Shown here piece by piece: positions 27,329-37,207 of a stretch of DNA of 64,000 bases (positions are counted from its first letter, which is position 1; every line of letters begins with the position of its first letter). Both the position numbers and the translations under genes were made by a program. The notes below the pieces were generated by a model. It worked only from the letters and a program-made list of their open reading frames with translations. It was not told the DNA's origin and ran no database searches. The stretch comes from an uncultured Devosia sp. Lineage in GTDB: Bacteria > Pseudomonadota > Alphaproteobacteria > Rhizobiales > Devosiaceae. The stretch covers positions 1 to 64,000 of the forward strand of contig NZ_CAJXJS010000012.1 of the NCBI RefSeq assembly GCF_913055165.1, in the 5' to 3' direction.

Positions 27329-29263
27329 ATGAACACGCATGTGACGACCCAGTTGGCAAAGAGTGACCGGCACGCCTCGATCGTGCCGCTGCTGCTCTTG
27401 CCCGGCACGGTTTGCGACGAGCGCCTGTTTGCGCCCCTGATGGCGCAGCTGGACTACCCAGACATGCGGGTGATGGCGATGACAGGCGCCTCGACGGCGC
27501 CGGAACTGGCGGCGCGTATTCTTGAGTCCGCGCCGGATCGTTTTGCGCTCGCCGGGTTCTCGCTGGGCGGCATCGTGGCGCTGGAAATGATGGCGCAGGC
27601 ACCGGAGCGGATTGAGCGGCTGGCCCTGATCGATACGACTCCGCGCCCCGACCCCCAGGCCAATGCTGAGGTTCGGCGCAAGGCGGTCGAGAAGGCCAGG
27701 ATCGAGGGCATGGCGGGCTATATCCTTGATGCATGGGAAAAGCTGGTGTCGCCACGCAATGCCGGAAATCCCGAGTTGAAGGCCGCAATCATCGCCATGG
27801 CGCGCGACGCCGGAGCGGCGGTGCTGGCCGCGCAATCGGACGTGGCCATCAACCGCGCCGACAGCCGCCCCCGGTTGGGAGCCATCGCCGTACCGGTGCT
27901 GATCCTGGCGGGGGCGGACGAGCAAATCTGCCCGCTGGACGCCCATGAGGAATTGTTCGCCGGCATTGCCGGAGCGCGTTTCTTCACCATTCCCAAGGCC
28001 GGGCACTTCGCCCCGCTTGAAAATCCCGCTGCAGTGGCGCGTCATATGCGTGCCTGGCTGAGCGGCCCCAACAACGACCACAATGCCATGCCGGCAGCAG
28101 ACCAAGGAGCCACGATGAGCGAGAGTGACAGCACCAACAAGGGCAAGGGCGTGAGCCCAACCTCCCGCAAGGAAGAGGTGCTGCAGGTCGAGCGTCACGA
28201 CTATGTCGACCTGGCACCCACCGATCGCCCGCGCGGCCAGTCGCTGGACGGGTTTGATGACATCTACACCGACATTGTTGATTACATCATCCGCTGTACC
28301 CACAGGATCTGGGACGAGCGCGATATCGGGCTGATCTACACCCACTACACCCACAATTGCGTGCTCTATGGCACCACCGGCACGATCTATAATCGCGAAG
28401 ACATTGTGCGCGACACCATCCAGCGGCTGGTGAGCTTTCCCGAGCGCCGGGGCATGGGCACGCAGGTCATCTGGAACGGCAATGACAAGGATGGGTTCTT
28501 TACCAGCCATCTGGTGACCGGCTCAGGCCGGCACACCCAATACGGCCATTTCGGGCCGCCGACCGGAAAACCCTTTGTCAGCCGTACCATTGCCGACTGC
28601 ATGATCTTCCAGAACAAGATCTACCGCGAATGGGTGGTGGCCGACACCATGGCCATCATCCAGCAGCTTGGTCTCGATCCGCACCATTTCGCCATGAAGA
28701 CGGCCAAGGCCAAGTTTGATGCAGGCCTGACTTCGCTCGATATCGGCGAGAACCGCCGCTTTGTCGGCCAGACGCCGCCAGCGGAAAAGGCTGATACCTC
28801 ACTGGCCCACAATGATGTGGAAGCCCAGACCATCGAGATGCTGCATGAGGTCTTCACCAAGCGCATGTTCGGCCGCATTGCCCAGGACTACGCTCCGAAC
28901 GCCCAGTATCACGGACCGCTGATGAAGGAGCTTTATGGCCATGCGGCTATCATCCACCAGCATCTTGGCCTGATCGGCTCGCTGCCCGACGCCTCCTATG
29001 AAATCCAGCACGTGGCGTCCAACCCCTGCGAAGAGGGTGGCACCAAGGTTGCCGTGCGCTGGATCATGGAAGGACATCACCTCGGCTATGGCATATTGGG
29101 CACGCTGGGCGATCCGACCGGCAAGCGGGTGCAGGTGATGGGCATGAGCCATTATCACTGGAAGAACGGCAGAATCGCTGACGAGTGGACCGTTTATGAC
29201 GAGCTGAGCCTGCTGACCCAGGTCAAGCTGGGGCAACTGGCGGACGGTTCCGGCGACGAATAG
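27329..29263 (+). CDS. Alpha/beta hydrolase fused in frame to SnoaL-like (NTF2-fold) domains
   Basis: N-terminus: LPGTVCDERLFAPLM...FALAGFSLGGIVALEMM nucleophile elbow; C-terminus: SnoaL-like repeats; no stop between. Internal AAGGAG and ATG at 28115 may start a separate product. Confidence 0.78.
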   Translation: MNTHVTTQLAKSDRHASIVPLLLLPGTVCDERLFAPLMAQLDYPDMRVMAMTGASTAPELAARILESAPDRFALAGFSLGGIVALEMMAQAPERIERLALIDTTPRPDPQANAEVRRKAVEKARIEGMAGYILDAWEKLVSPRNAGNPELKAAIIAMARDAGAAVLAAQSDVAINRADSRPRLGAIAVPVLILAGADEQICPLDAHEELFAGIAGARFFTIPKAGHFAPLENPAAVARHMRAWLSGPNNDHNAMPAADQGATMSESDSTNKGKGVSPTSRKEEVLQVERHDYVDLAPTDRPRGQSLDGFDDIYTDIVDYIIRCTHRIWDERDIGLIYTHYTHNCVLYGTTGTIYNREDIVRDTIQRLVSFPERRGMGTQVIWNGNDKDGFFTSHLVTGSGRHTQYGHFGPPTGKPFVSRTIADCMIFQNKIYREWVVADTMAIIQQLGLDPHHFAMKTAKAKFDAGLTSLDIGENRRFVGQTPPAEKADTSLAHNDVEAQTIEMLHEVFTKRMFGRIAQDYAPNAQYHGPLMKELYGHAAIIHQHLGLIGSLPDASYEIQHVASNPCEEGGTKVAVRWIMEGHHLGYGILGTLGDPTGKRVQVMGMSHYHWKNGRIADEWTVYDELSLLTQVKLGQLADGSGDE

Positions 29264-29481
29264 GATCGGTGCCGGCGGAAGGGAGGCTCAAGGGTTCTTT
29301 TGCCGGCCGCCTGGGAGAGGCGGTGTCAAAGTCGCGGCCCGCAGGCAAATGTGCGGCGCAGGGGCAGCCGATGGCGTGATTTCCCTTTGGGCGCGCTTGC
29401 GGATATGCAGTGTTCCAGGCAAGCGTGGCGACAGGGTTTGGGGGAAACCGGCGGATGCCGGTCTGGCGGAGACCAGGAGTG

Positions 29482-30528
29482 ATGGAGCAGATACCGCGAA
29501 AGGTCGGAATCAAAGACATCGCCGACAAGGCGGAGGTGGCGACATCGACCGTGTCGCACGTGCTGAACGGAACGGCACCGATTTCGGCGGAAGTACGCGA
29601 GCGCGTGTTGGATGCCGCCAGCACGCTGGGGTATTTGGCCAAGCGCCGCGAAAAGGCCGCCATCGCGGTGTTGCGCAGCGTCATGCTCGCGGTGCCCAGC
29701 GATACGCTGCCGCACAACCAGGCCAATCTGTTTTCCTGGACGCTGCTCAGCCGGCTGATGCGGGACTGTGAGCGGCGCTCGATCCAGATTGTACCGGTGG
29801 AAGTGGACAAGCCCGGCCTCAGCGGGGCCGAACTGGTCGCGCAGGCCAAGGCCGCAAAGGTCGACGGCATATTGCTGCTCGCTGATGATCGCCCCGAACT
29901 GTTGCAGGAAATTGCCGGTTCAGGCATCCCGGCCGTGCTGATGAACGGCGAAGACCATGAAATGCAGATCGACAGTGTCACGCCGGGCAATCGCTTCGCG
30001 GCGCGCTATGTGACCAATTGGCTGATCAAGCAGGGGCATCGCAACATCATGCACCTGACCTGGGAAGGCCGCAGCACCGTCCGCCGGCGGCGTGATGGTT
30101 TTCTTGATGCGTTTCGAGCCAATAATTTGTCGCTGGAAACCGCCTATGTGCACCTTGCCGAGGGATATTTCCCTGAGATGGGCGCGGCTGCCATCCAGCG
30201 CTGGATCGCCAAACATGACGGGCTGGGCGGCATAACGGCGATATTCTGCGCGGCGGACAACCTGGCTTTGGGGGTTTTGACTGCGTTGCGCCAAGCGGGC
30301 TTTTCCATGCCGCAGGATGTTTCGGTTGTCGGCTTTGACGGGGTCGCGCTGGGCGAGTTCACGTCGCCCTCGCTCACCACGGTGAGCGTGCCGCTCGACC
30401 ACATCGGTGCGGCGGCGCTACATCTGCTCGAGCAGCGCATCACAAATGCCAGTGTTGCCTTGCCGGCCCACCGGTTGGAGCTGGGCTGCAAGCTCACTAT
30501 CCGAGGCAGTGTGCGTGCGCTGCCCTAG
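29482..30528 (+). CDS. LacI family transcriptional regulator
   Basis: VGIKDIADKAEVATSTVSHVLNGTAPISAEVRERVLDAASTLGYL HTH. Confidence 0.9.
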   Translation: MEQIPRKVGIKDIADKAEVATSTVSHVLNGTAPISAEVRERVLDAASTLGYLAKRREKAAIAVLRSVMLAVPSDTLPHNQANLFSWTLLSRLMRDCERRSIQIVPVEVDKPGLSGAELVAQAKAAKVDGILLLADDRPELLQEIAGSGIPAVLMNGEDHEMQIDSVTPGNRFAARYVTNWLIKQGHRNIMHLTWEGRSTVRRRRDGFLDAFRANNLSLETAYVHLAEGYFPEMGAAAIQRWIAKHDGLGGITAIFCAADNLALGVLTALRQAGFSMPQDVSVVGFDGVALGEFTSPSLTTVSVPLDHIGAAALHLLEQRITNASVALPAHRLELGCKLTIRGSVRALP

Positions 30529-30557
30529 GCCCTTGAGGCCGTGAGTGCCCGGGGCGG

Positions 30558-31727
30558 TCATGCGGGGCCGAAGAGGCCGGACAGCATATGACGACGCGCC
30601 AGCTCCACCCCACCCAGGAGACCCGCCCGCCCGCCGGTTTCGCTGCGGCGCATGGTGACGGGACGCGGCCAGGCACGGCTTACATGGTGGCGCACCCGCT
30701 CGATGAGTTCCTCACGCGCCCCGATGCTACCGCCGAAGACCAGAAGCTCGACATCGAGAAGCGAGAGAATGCTGACGACGCCCTGGGCCACAAAGCCGGC
30801 GGTCTCCTCGATAATGTCGAGGGCCGCCTGTTCGCCGGCACGGGCGGCAGCGAAAATGTCCTGCACGCTCATCCGGCTTGAGCCGCCTGCTGCCACATAG
30901 CGGCGGCGAATGCCGGCCTCGCCGACCTGATCTTCCAGAGTTGTCCAGCCGTTACCGGCTGACTGCCAGAGCGGCAGATAACCCATTTCGCCGGCACCAC
31001 CATGGGCGCCACGCAACAATTGGCCATGGACCATGAGGGCTCCGCCAATGCCGGTGCCCAAGGCGACAAAAGCGGTGTTCTGCATGGTATCTGGCGGATG
31101 TCCCATGGCTTCGGCGACAAGGGCGAGATTGACGTCATTGTCGAGCACGACGCTGCCGCCCAGCGCTTGGGCAAGCGGTGGGAGGAGGTCCACATCCTCA
31201 ATGCCGGGAAGATTGCCGGCCAGGCTCGCGCGGCCACTTTGGTCGATCGCGGCCGGCACGCCGATCACAGTGTTGCGGACGCGAAAGCGTGGTTGCCCTG
31301 ACTGGCTGCACAAGCGATCAGCGATAGCGGCGAGCTGGCTGACCAGCTCATCGGCGCCGTTCCGGCTGGTGGGCTCGGTATGTTCGGCCAGGAGCTTACC
31401 GCGCATGTCGCAGAGGGCAGAGGCGATCTTGGTGCCGCCGATATCAAAGCCCATGGCCAGGGCCGCGTCGGCACGCAGGGCATAGGATAGCCGGGAGCGT
31501 CCAGGCATGCCGCCATGGGCTCCGGTGACCTGGACGAAGCCGCGGCTTTCCAGATCGGCCAGAAGGTCCGAAACGGCGTGGATCGGCAGGCCGACACGCC
31601 GGGACAACGCGGGTCGCTGGAGCGATGCGGAGGCCATCAAAGTGTCCACTACCGTGCGTAAGTAACCGTTTGGAGAATTTTTTCCACGCCTACCGTTTAG
31701 GCGCCGTCCGGATGGGGGGTCCGGCAT
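30558..31727 (-). CDS. ROK family transcriptional regulator/sugar kinase-like protein
   Basis: N-terminal winged HTH (LSRRVGLPIHAVSDLLADLESRGFVQV) plus MGFDIGGTKIASALCD ROK domain; start uncertain. Confidence 0.82.
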   Translation of the reverse strand: MPDPPSGRRLNGRRGKNSPNGYLRTVVDTLMASASLQRPALSRRVGLPIHAVSDLLADLESRGFVQVTGAHGGMPGRSRLSYALRADAALAMGFDIGGTKIASALCDMRGKLLAEHTEPTSRNGADELVSQLAAIADRLCSQSGQPRFRVRNTVIGVPAAIDQSGRASLAGNLPGIEDVDLLPPLAQALGGSVVLDNDVNLALVAEAMGHPPDTMQNTAFVALGTGIGGALMVHGQLLRGAHGGAGEMGYLPLWQSAGNGWTTLEDQVGEAGIRRRYVAAGGSSRMSVQDIFAAARAGEQAALDIIEETAGFVAQGVVSILSLLDVELLVFGGSIGAREELIERVRHHVSRAWPRPVTMRRSETGGRAGLLGGVELARRHMLSGLFGPA

Positions 31728-31935
31728 ATGTCCTTGAATCTCCAGCCGATCTTGAATGGAAGTTGCCTCGTTCCAGTCCACATCGCGCCCCATTTTCGCC
31801 CTCATGCAATTTTTTTCGTCTTGCGGATGTAACAATCTATCGCAAAGATGGTGCATGTAACGGCATAAAGCGCACGAAATGCAAGGTGCATTGCACGCCA
31901 AAGTGTCGAAGCAGGAGAGGGAGAGGAAGGCGTCG

Positions 31936-31949
31936 TGAAAATACTTTCA
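31936..31949. promoter_or_regulatory. Candidate operator dyad TGAAA-N4-TTTCA
   Basis: TGAAAATACTTTCA upstream of the substrate-binding protein gene, divergent from the ROK regulator; similar dyad at 39478. Confidence 0.4.
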
Positions 31950-32039
31950 TACGATATGTCAGCCGCTTCCAGGGCAAAGCATGCGTTGGCGTTGTCACCG
32001 ACTGGGTGCATCGTGCCGCGCAAACTGAGGAAGACGTCT

Positions 32040-33947
32040 ATGAACGCCAAGAAGTGGATCGCGTCTGTCGCGATCGCGGCATTGTCGAGCACGGCAATGA
32101 CTGCAGCTGCCTGGGCCTTCCAGGAAGCACCAATGCTCACGGAAATGGTCGAGGCGGGGGAGCTGCCGCCGGTTGACGAGCGGCTGCCGACCAGCCCGAC
32201 TGTGGTCGAGGCCGTCGAAGTTGGCCAGTACGGTGGCACCTGGCACCGCGCCTATAGCGGTCCGGGCGACCGCTGGGGGCCGACCAAGCTGATGGAAGAG
32301 CGCGTGCTGAAGTGGACGGCCGATGCCGACGGCAATGCCGTGCTGCAGCCGGGCTATATCGAAAGCTATTCCGTCAACGAGGATTCGACCGAATTCACCT
32401 TCACGCTGCTGGAAGGCCTCAAGTGGTCCGATGGCATGCCGGTGACCACTGAGGACGTCGAGTTCTGGTACAAGGATGTCTTCCTCAATACCGAGATCGT
32501 CCCCAATATCGACCCGACCTTTGCGCCTGGCGGCAAGCCGCTTGAGCTGGAAATCAAGGATGAGCGGACCTTCACGATCAAGTTCGCCCAGCCCTATGTG
32601 TACTTCCTGCAGATCCTGGCCAAGGACTCGACAGGTGAGCCGAGCCTGGACCGCCCCAGCTTCCTTTTCCCCAAGCACTATCTGAGCCAGTACAATAACA
32701 ACTACGCCAGCGAAGAAGAGCTGGCTGCGGCGGCCGCCAAGTACAATGTTGAGAACTGGAAGGGGCTCTGGGGGTCCAAGGGCGTCCTGACCGCCTGGTG
32801 GAACAACCCCGAGCTGCCGGTGCTGACCGCCTGGAAGATTGAAACGCCGGCACCCGCCGACGTCGTGACCATGGTCCGCAATCCCTATTATTACGCGGTG
32901 GACCAGGAGGGGAACCAGCTTCCCTATATCGACCGCATCGAGCACCGCCTGTACCAGGATCCGGAAACGCTCAACCTGATGGTTGCGCAGGGCCAGATCG
33001 ACATGCAGGGCCGCGGCATGAACCTGGATAACTATACGTTCTACAAGGAGAACGAGGAGCGCGGAAACTATGAGGTCGTGCCCGGTCGTGACTCCAACGT
33101 CTGGTCGATCGTGCCGAACCTGACGGTCAAGGACGAAGTGCTGCAGGAGCTGTTCCAGAGCGCTGACTTCCGCCAGGCCATGTCGCTTTCGGTTGATCGC
33201 GAGGCGATCATCGAGCTGACCCAGTCGGGTCTTGCCAATGCGGTTGCGGTGGCGCCGGTCAATGGTTCGCCCTATCACAAGGACGATCTGTCCAGCCACT
33301 GGGTGGACTATGATCCGGACACGGCCGATAGCCTGCTTGATGGCTTGGGACTGACCGAACGCGACGGCGCCGGCTTCCGTCTCCGCCCGGATGGGCAGCG
33401 CCTCAGCGTCACCATCGAGACCAGCGACCAGGCCAATGCCAAGACGCTCGAACTGCTCTCGGGCATGTTCGCCGATGTCGGCATCGAGCTGCTGCCGCGC
33501 GTCATCGACCGGACGCAGTGGGACAATAATCGCGACAACAACGACTTCCAGCTCCAGTGGATGCCGTTCGACCGCCTCACCTATGTGCCGGCCGACCCGC
33601 GCCTGATGATGGGCAGCCAGTCCTATGGCACCGAGTACTTCAAGTGGTACCAGACCAATGGTGAGAGCGGTGTGGAGCCGCCTGAAGGCAGCGCCATTCG
33701 CGAAATGTACGCCGACTGGGACAAGGCTTCGCAGGCCGTGAGCCTGGAAGAGGCCGACGCCGCCGTCAATGAGATGATCGCGACCTTCGTGGATCAGGGC
33801 TATGTCATCGGCGTGTATGGCGAGGGCGTGCTGGTGAACATCGTTTCGGACCGCATGAACAACTTCGTGCCCAACCTGGTTCAGGACGACATCTTCCGCG
33901 GTGTGGGCATCGCCCGTACCCAGCAGTTCTGGCTCGACCAGGAATAA
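32040..33947 (+). CDS. Peptide/oligosaccharide-type ABC transporter substrate-binding protein (SBP_bac_5)
   Basis: MNAKKWIASVAIAALSSTAMTAAAWA signal; EFTFTLLEGLKWSDGMPVTTEDVEFWYKDV; trimmed from GTG 31935. Confidence 0.88.
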   Translation: MNAKKWIASVAIAALSSTAMTAAAWAFQEAPMLTEMVEAGELPPVDERLPTSPTVVEAVEVGQYGGTWHRAYSGPGDRWGPTKLMEERVLKWTADADGNAVLQPGYIESYSVNEDSTEFTFTLLEGLKWSDGMPVTTEDVEFWYKDVFLNTEIVPNIDPTFAPGGKPLELEIKDERTFTIKFAQPYVYFLQILAKDSTGEPSLDRPSFLFPKHYLSQYNNNYASEEELAAAAAKYNVENWKGLWGSKGVLTAWWNNPELPVLTAWKIETPAPADVVTMVRNPYYYAVDQEGNQLPYIDRIEHRLYQDPETLNLMVAQGQIDMQGRGMNLDNYTFYKENEERGNYEVVPGRDSNVWSIVPNLTVKDEVLQELFQSADFRQAMSLSVDREAIIELTQSGLANAVAVAPVNGSPYHKDDLSSHWVDYDPDTADSLLDGLGLTERDGAGFRLRPDGQRLSVTIETSDQANAKTLELLSGMFADVGIELLPRVIDRTQWDNNRDNNDFQLQWMPFDRLTYVPADPRLMMGSQSYGTEYFKWYQTNGESGVEPPEGSAIREMYADWDKASQAVSLEEADAAVNEMIATFVDQGYVIGVYGEGVLVNIVSDRMNNFVPNLVQDDIFRGVGIARTQQFWLDQE

Positions 33948-33955
33948 AATGACAC

Positions 33956-33985
33956 GGCCCGGGGCGGTATTGTCCGCCCCGGGCC
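33956..33985. terminator. Intercistronic stem-loop between SBP and permease genes
   Basis: Perfect 12-bp inverted repeat GGCCCGGGGCGG-tattgt-CCGCCCCGGGCC. Confidence 0.55.
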
Positions 33986-34039
33986 ATTCATGTGACGTGG
34001 GCCGACCAATTTCCCGGGCCGGCCCGGAGGAACAGCAAC

Positions 34040-35026
34040 ATGATCGCCTTTATTATCCGGCGCGCCCTATTGGCGATCCCGACACTAATCTTCATTTCGT
34101 TCATTTCCTTTGTGATCATCCAACTGCCCCCGGGTGACTACATCACCGCCTACGCAGCCGAACTGCGTCATCAGGGCGAGTACATCACCGAGGCGCAGGA
34201 AGCGGCCATGCGGGCCCAATACGGGCTCAACGATCCCATGGTGATCCAGTACTGGCGCTGGATCAGCAACATCATCTTCCACGGCGATTTCGGCTATTCG
34301 CTGCAGTGGAACGCGCCGGTCTCGTCACTGATCTGGGACCGTCTGGCCATTACCCTGGCCATCTCGACCCTTAGCCTGGTCTTCACCTGGATCATCGCCA
34401 TTCCCGTGGGCGTCTATTCGGCCACACGGCAATATTCCGTGCTCGACTATGTGTTCACGGTCTTCGGGTTCCTGGGCAAGGGCGTTCCTGATTTTCTCCT
34501 GGCGCTCATCCTGATGTGGGTCAGCTTTGTCTATCTCAACCTCAATGTGGGCGGACTGTTTTCACCGCAGTTCCAATCGGCGCCATGGAGCGTGGCCAAG
34601 GTGATCGACCTCCTTCAGCACATCTGGATCCCCCTGGTCGTGCTGGCCACGGGCGGCGCTGCCGGGCTCATCCGCGTCATGCGCGCCAATATGCTGGACG
34701 AGCTGGGCAAGCCCTATGTGGAAACCGCCTATGCGCAGGGTCTGAGCGAGGGCCGCGTGGTCTGGGGCTATCCGGTGCGCGTGGCGCTCAACCCCTTCAT
34801 TTCCACGGTGGGCTGGGCGCTGCCGGCGCTGTTCTCGGGTGACATCATCACCGCGGTGGTGCTCAACCTGCCCACGACCGGGCCGCTGCTGCTGCAGGCC
34901 CTCAAGATGCAGGACATGTATCTGGCCGGCAGCTTCATTCTCGTGCTCAGCGTCTTCACCGTGATCGGTACGCTGATTTCCGACGTCCTGCTTGCGTGGT
35001 TCGATCCGCGCATCCGCTACGCCTAA
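34040..35026 (+). CDS. ABC transporter permease (DppB type)
   Basis: MIAFIIRRALLAIPTLIFISFISFVIIQLPPGD; EAA loop. Confidence 0.9.
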   Translation: MIAFIIRRALLAIPTLIFISFISFVIIQLPPGDYITAYAAELRHQGEYITEAQEAAMRAQYGLNDPMVIQYWRWISNIIFHGDFGYSLQWNAPVSSLIWDRLAITLAISTLSLVFTWIIAIPVGVYSATRQYSVLDYVFTVFGFLGKGVPDFLLALILMWVSFVYLNLNVGGLFSPQFQSAPWSVAKVIDLLQHIWIPLVVLATGGAAGLIRVMRANMLDELGKPYVETAYAQGLSEGRVVWGYPVRVALNPFISTVGWALPALFSGDIITAVVLNLPTTGPLLLQALKMQDMYLAGSFILVLSVFTVIGTLISDVLLAWFDPRIRYA

Positions 35027-35037
35027 GGGGACATGCG

Positions 35038-36168
35038 ATGACCGAACAGACCATGACCGCGCCCGAGCTCGTCAACGACAAGAAAGAGGACCTGTATACG
35101 GCAAAGCCTTGGCAGCTGGTGTGGCGGCGCTTCTCCAAGCATACGCTGGCCATGATCTCGCTGTGGTTCCTGAGCCTGCTGATCCTGGCGGCGATCTTTG
35201 CCGACATGGTGGCTCCATACAGCCCCTTCGAGGTGCAGCGCCTGCGCACACTGGCGCCCCCGACCTCCATCCATCTGTTTCATGAAGGCGCGTTCGTGGG
35301 GCCGTTCGTCTATGGCCTGGCAAGAGAACGCGATCCTGAAACGGCGCGCGTGAGCTTTGTGGAGGATACCGAGAAAGTATTGCCCATCCGGCTCTTCCAG
35401 CCGGGCGATGATTACAATTTCTTTGGCCTGTTCCAGTCCAATATCCATCTGTTCGGCGTCGATGACCGGCGCAACCAGATCAATCTGCTAGGCACGGACG
35501 ATCTTGGCCGGGATGTGTTTTCCCGCCTGATGCATGGCGCCCGGGTCAGTCTTTCGGCCGGTCTGGTGGGCGTGGCCTTTGCCTTTGTGCTCGGGCTGAC
35601 CCTGGGGTCGATCTCGGGCTATTTCGGAGGCTGGATCGACAGTTCAATCCAGCGGCTGATGGAGTTCATCCGCTCCATTCCGACCATTCCGCTGTGGATG
35701 GGCCTTGCGGCGGCGCTGCCGATCGCCTGGGACCCGATCTTTGTCTATGTGCTGATCACGCTGATCCTGGCGCTGATTGGCTGGACCCACCTGGCACGCG
35801 TTGTCCGCGGGCAGTTCTTTGCCATCCGCAATGAGGACTATGTGCTGGCCGCAAGACTGGCGGGTGCCTCGGAATACCGGATCATCACCAAGCACATGCT
35901 GCCCTCGATGACCTCGTACATTATTGCGGCGCTGACTTTGGCGGTGCCGGAAATGATCCTGGGCGAGACGGCGCTGAGCTTCCTGGGGCTGGGCCTGCGC
36001 CCGCCGGTGGTGAGCTGGGGCGTGTTGCTGCAGGACGCGCAGAACCTGCGTTCGATTTCACTGGCCCCCTGGCTGCTGTCGCCGGGCATCGCGGTGGTGC
36101 TCACCGTGCTGGCCTTCAACTTCCTGGGCGATGGCCTGCGCGATGCCGCCGATCCCTATGGGCAATAA
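35038..36168 (+). CDS. ABC transporter permease (DppC type)
   Basis: LLGTDDLGRDVFSRLMHGARVSLSAG; ETALSFLGLGLRPPVVSWG. Confidence 0.9.
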   Translation: MTEQTMTAPELVNDKKEDLYTAKPWQLVWRRFSKHTLAMISLWFLSLLILAAIFADMVAPYSPFEVQRLRTLAPPTSIHLFHEGAFVGPFVYGLARERDPETARVSFVEDTEKVLPIRLFQPGDDYNFFGLFQSNIHLFGVDDRRNQINLLGTDDLGRDVFSRLMHGARVSLSAGLVGVAFAFVLGLTLGSISGYFGGWIDSSIQRLMEFIRSIPTIPLWMGLAAALPIAWDPIFVYVLITLILALIGWTHLARVVRGQFFAIRNEDYVLAARLAGASEYRIITKHMLPSMTSYIIAALTLAVPEMILGETALSFLGLGLRPPVVSWGVLLQDAQNLRSISLAPWLLSPGIAVVLTVLAFNFLGDGLRDAADPYGQ

Positions 36169-36172
36169 GACC

Positions 36173-37207
36173 ATGACCACTTCAATCATGCCGCCGGCGC
36201 GGTTGCTCGAACTGGACAATGTCCAGGTGCACTTTCCCATGCGGGAGGGCCTGGTGAAGGCCGTCAACGGCGTGTCCTATCACGTGGACAAAGGCGAAGT
36301 CCTCGGCATTGTCGGGGAAAGCGGCTCGGGCAAATCGATTACCGCGCGCGCCATCATGCGCCTGCTGCCCAAGCGGGCCGTGGATGCGGGCGGGCAAATT
36401 CTGTTCCGGCCACGCACTGGAGAGGAATTCGAGCTCTCCCAATTGTCCCGGAACAGCCGGGCTATCCGGCAGGTGCGCGGCCATCATATCGGCATGATTT
36501 TCCAGGAGCCGATGACGGCGCTGTCGCCGGTGCATACCATCGGCACCCAGATCATGCGGACCATCCAGCTGCATATGGGGTTGGGACGGGCCGCTGCGCG
36601 GGAGCGGGCCATCGACCTTCTGGCCAAGGTGCAATTGCCGCGTCCCAAGGAACTGGTGGATGCCTATCCCCACCAGCTCTCCGGAGGCATGCGACAGCGC
36701 GCGATGATCGCGCTGGCCATCTCCTGCGATCCAAGCCTGCTGATCGCGGACGAGCCGACGACGGCGCTGGACGTGACCACCGAGGCGCAGATCCTGGACT
36801 TGCTCAAGTCCCTGCAATCGGAATTGGGCATGGCGATCATCTTCATTACCCACAATTTCGGGGTGGTGGCCGATATCGCCGATCGGGTCTCGGTGATGTA
36901 TCTGGGGCGCATTGTCGAGACGGCCAGCGTCGACGACATCTTCTATGCGCCCAAGCACCCCTATACCCAGGCGCTGCTGCGCTCGATCCCGCGGCTGGGG
37001 GTCGACCAGGGACGGCGCCTGCCGACCATTCCGGGCATGGTGCCTGACCCCTTCAGCGTGCCGAGCGGCTGCGCATTCAACCCGCGTTGCAGCCACGCGA
37101 TCACCGGGCTTTGCGAGGTGCAGGACCCGCCCGAGAAGCGCTTCAATGGACAGATGTCGCGCTGCCATATTGCCGACCGCTTTGCCCAGGAGCTCGCCCA
37201 TGTCTGA
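36173..37207 (+). CDS. ABC transporter ATP-binding protein (DppD type)
   Basis: [36 protein letters not shown]-terminal [11 protein letters not shown]. Confidence 0.9.
   Translation: MTTSIMPPARLLELDNVQVHFPMREGLVKAVNGVSYHVDKGEVLGIVGESGSGKSITARAIMRLLPKRAVDAGGQILFRPRTGEEFELSQLSRNSRAIRQVRGHHIGMIFQEPMTALSPVHTIGTQIMRTIQLHMGLGRAAARERAIDLLAKVQLPRPKELVDAYPHQLSGGMRQRAMIALAISCDPSLLIADEPTTALDVTTEAQILDLLKSLQSELGMAIIFITHNFGVVADIADRVSVMYLGRIVETASVDDIFYAPKHPYTQALLRSIPRLGVDQGRRLPTIPGMVPDPFSVPSGCAFNPRCSHAITGLCEVQDPPEKRFNGQMSRCHIADRFAQELAHV

Noticed and set aside
25862-28510. 882-aa minus-strand ORF extending beyond the HisD-like gene
   Set aside because: The upstream half is antisense to the well-supported hydrolase-SnoaL gene and has no recognisable domain; the HisD-family protein starts at 27163
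31995-33299. 434-aa minus-strand ORF
   Set aside because: Antisense to the SBP_bac_5 gene, which has a clear signal peptide and family motifs
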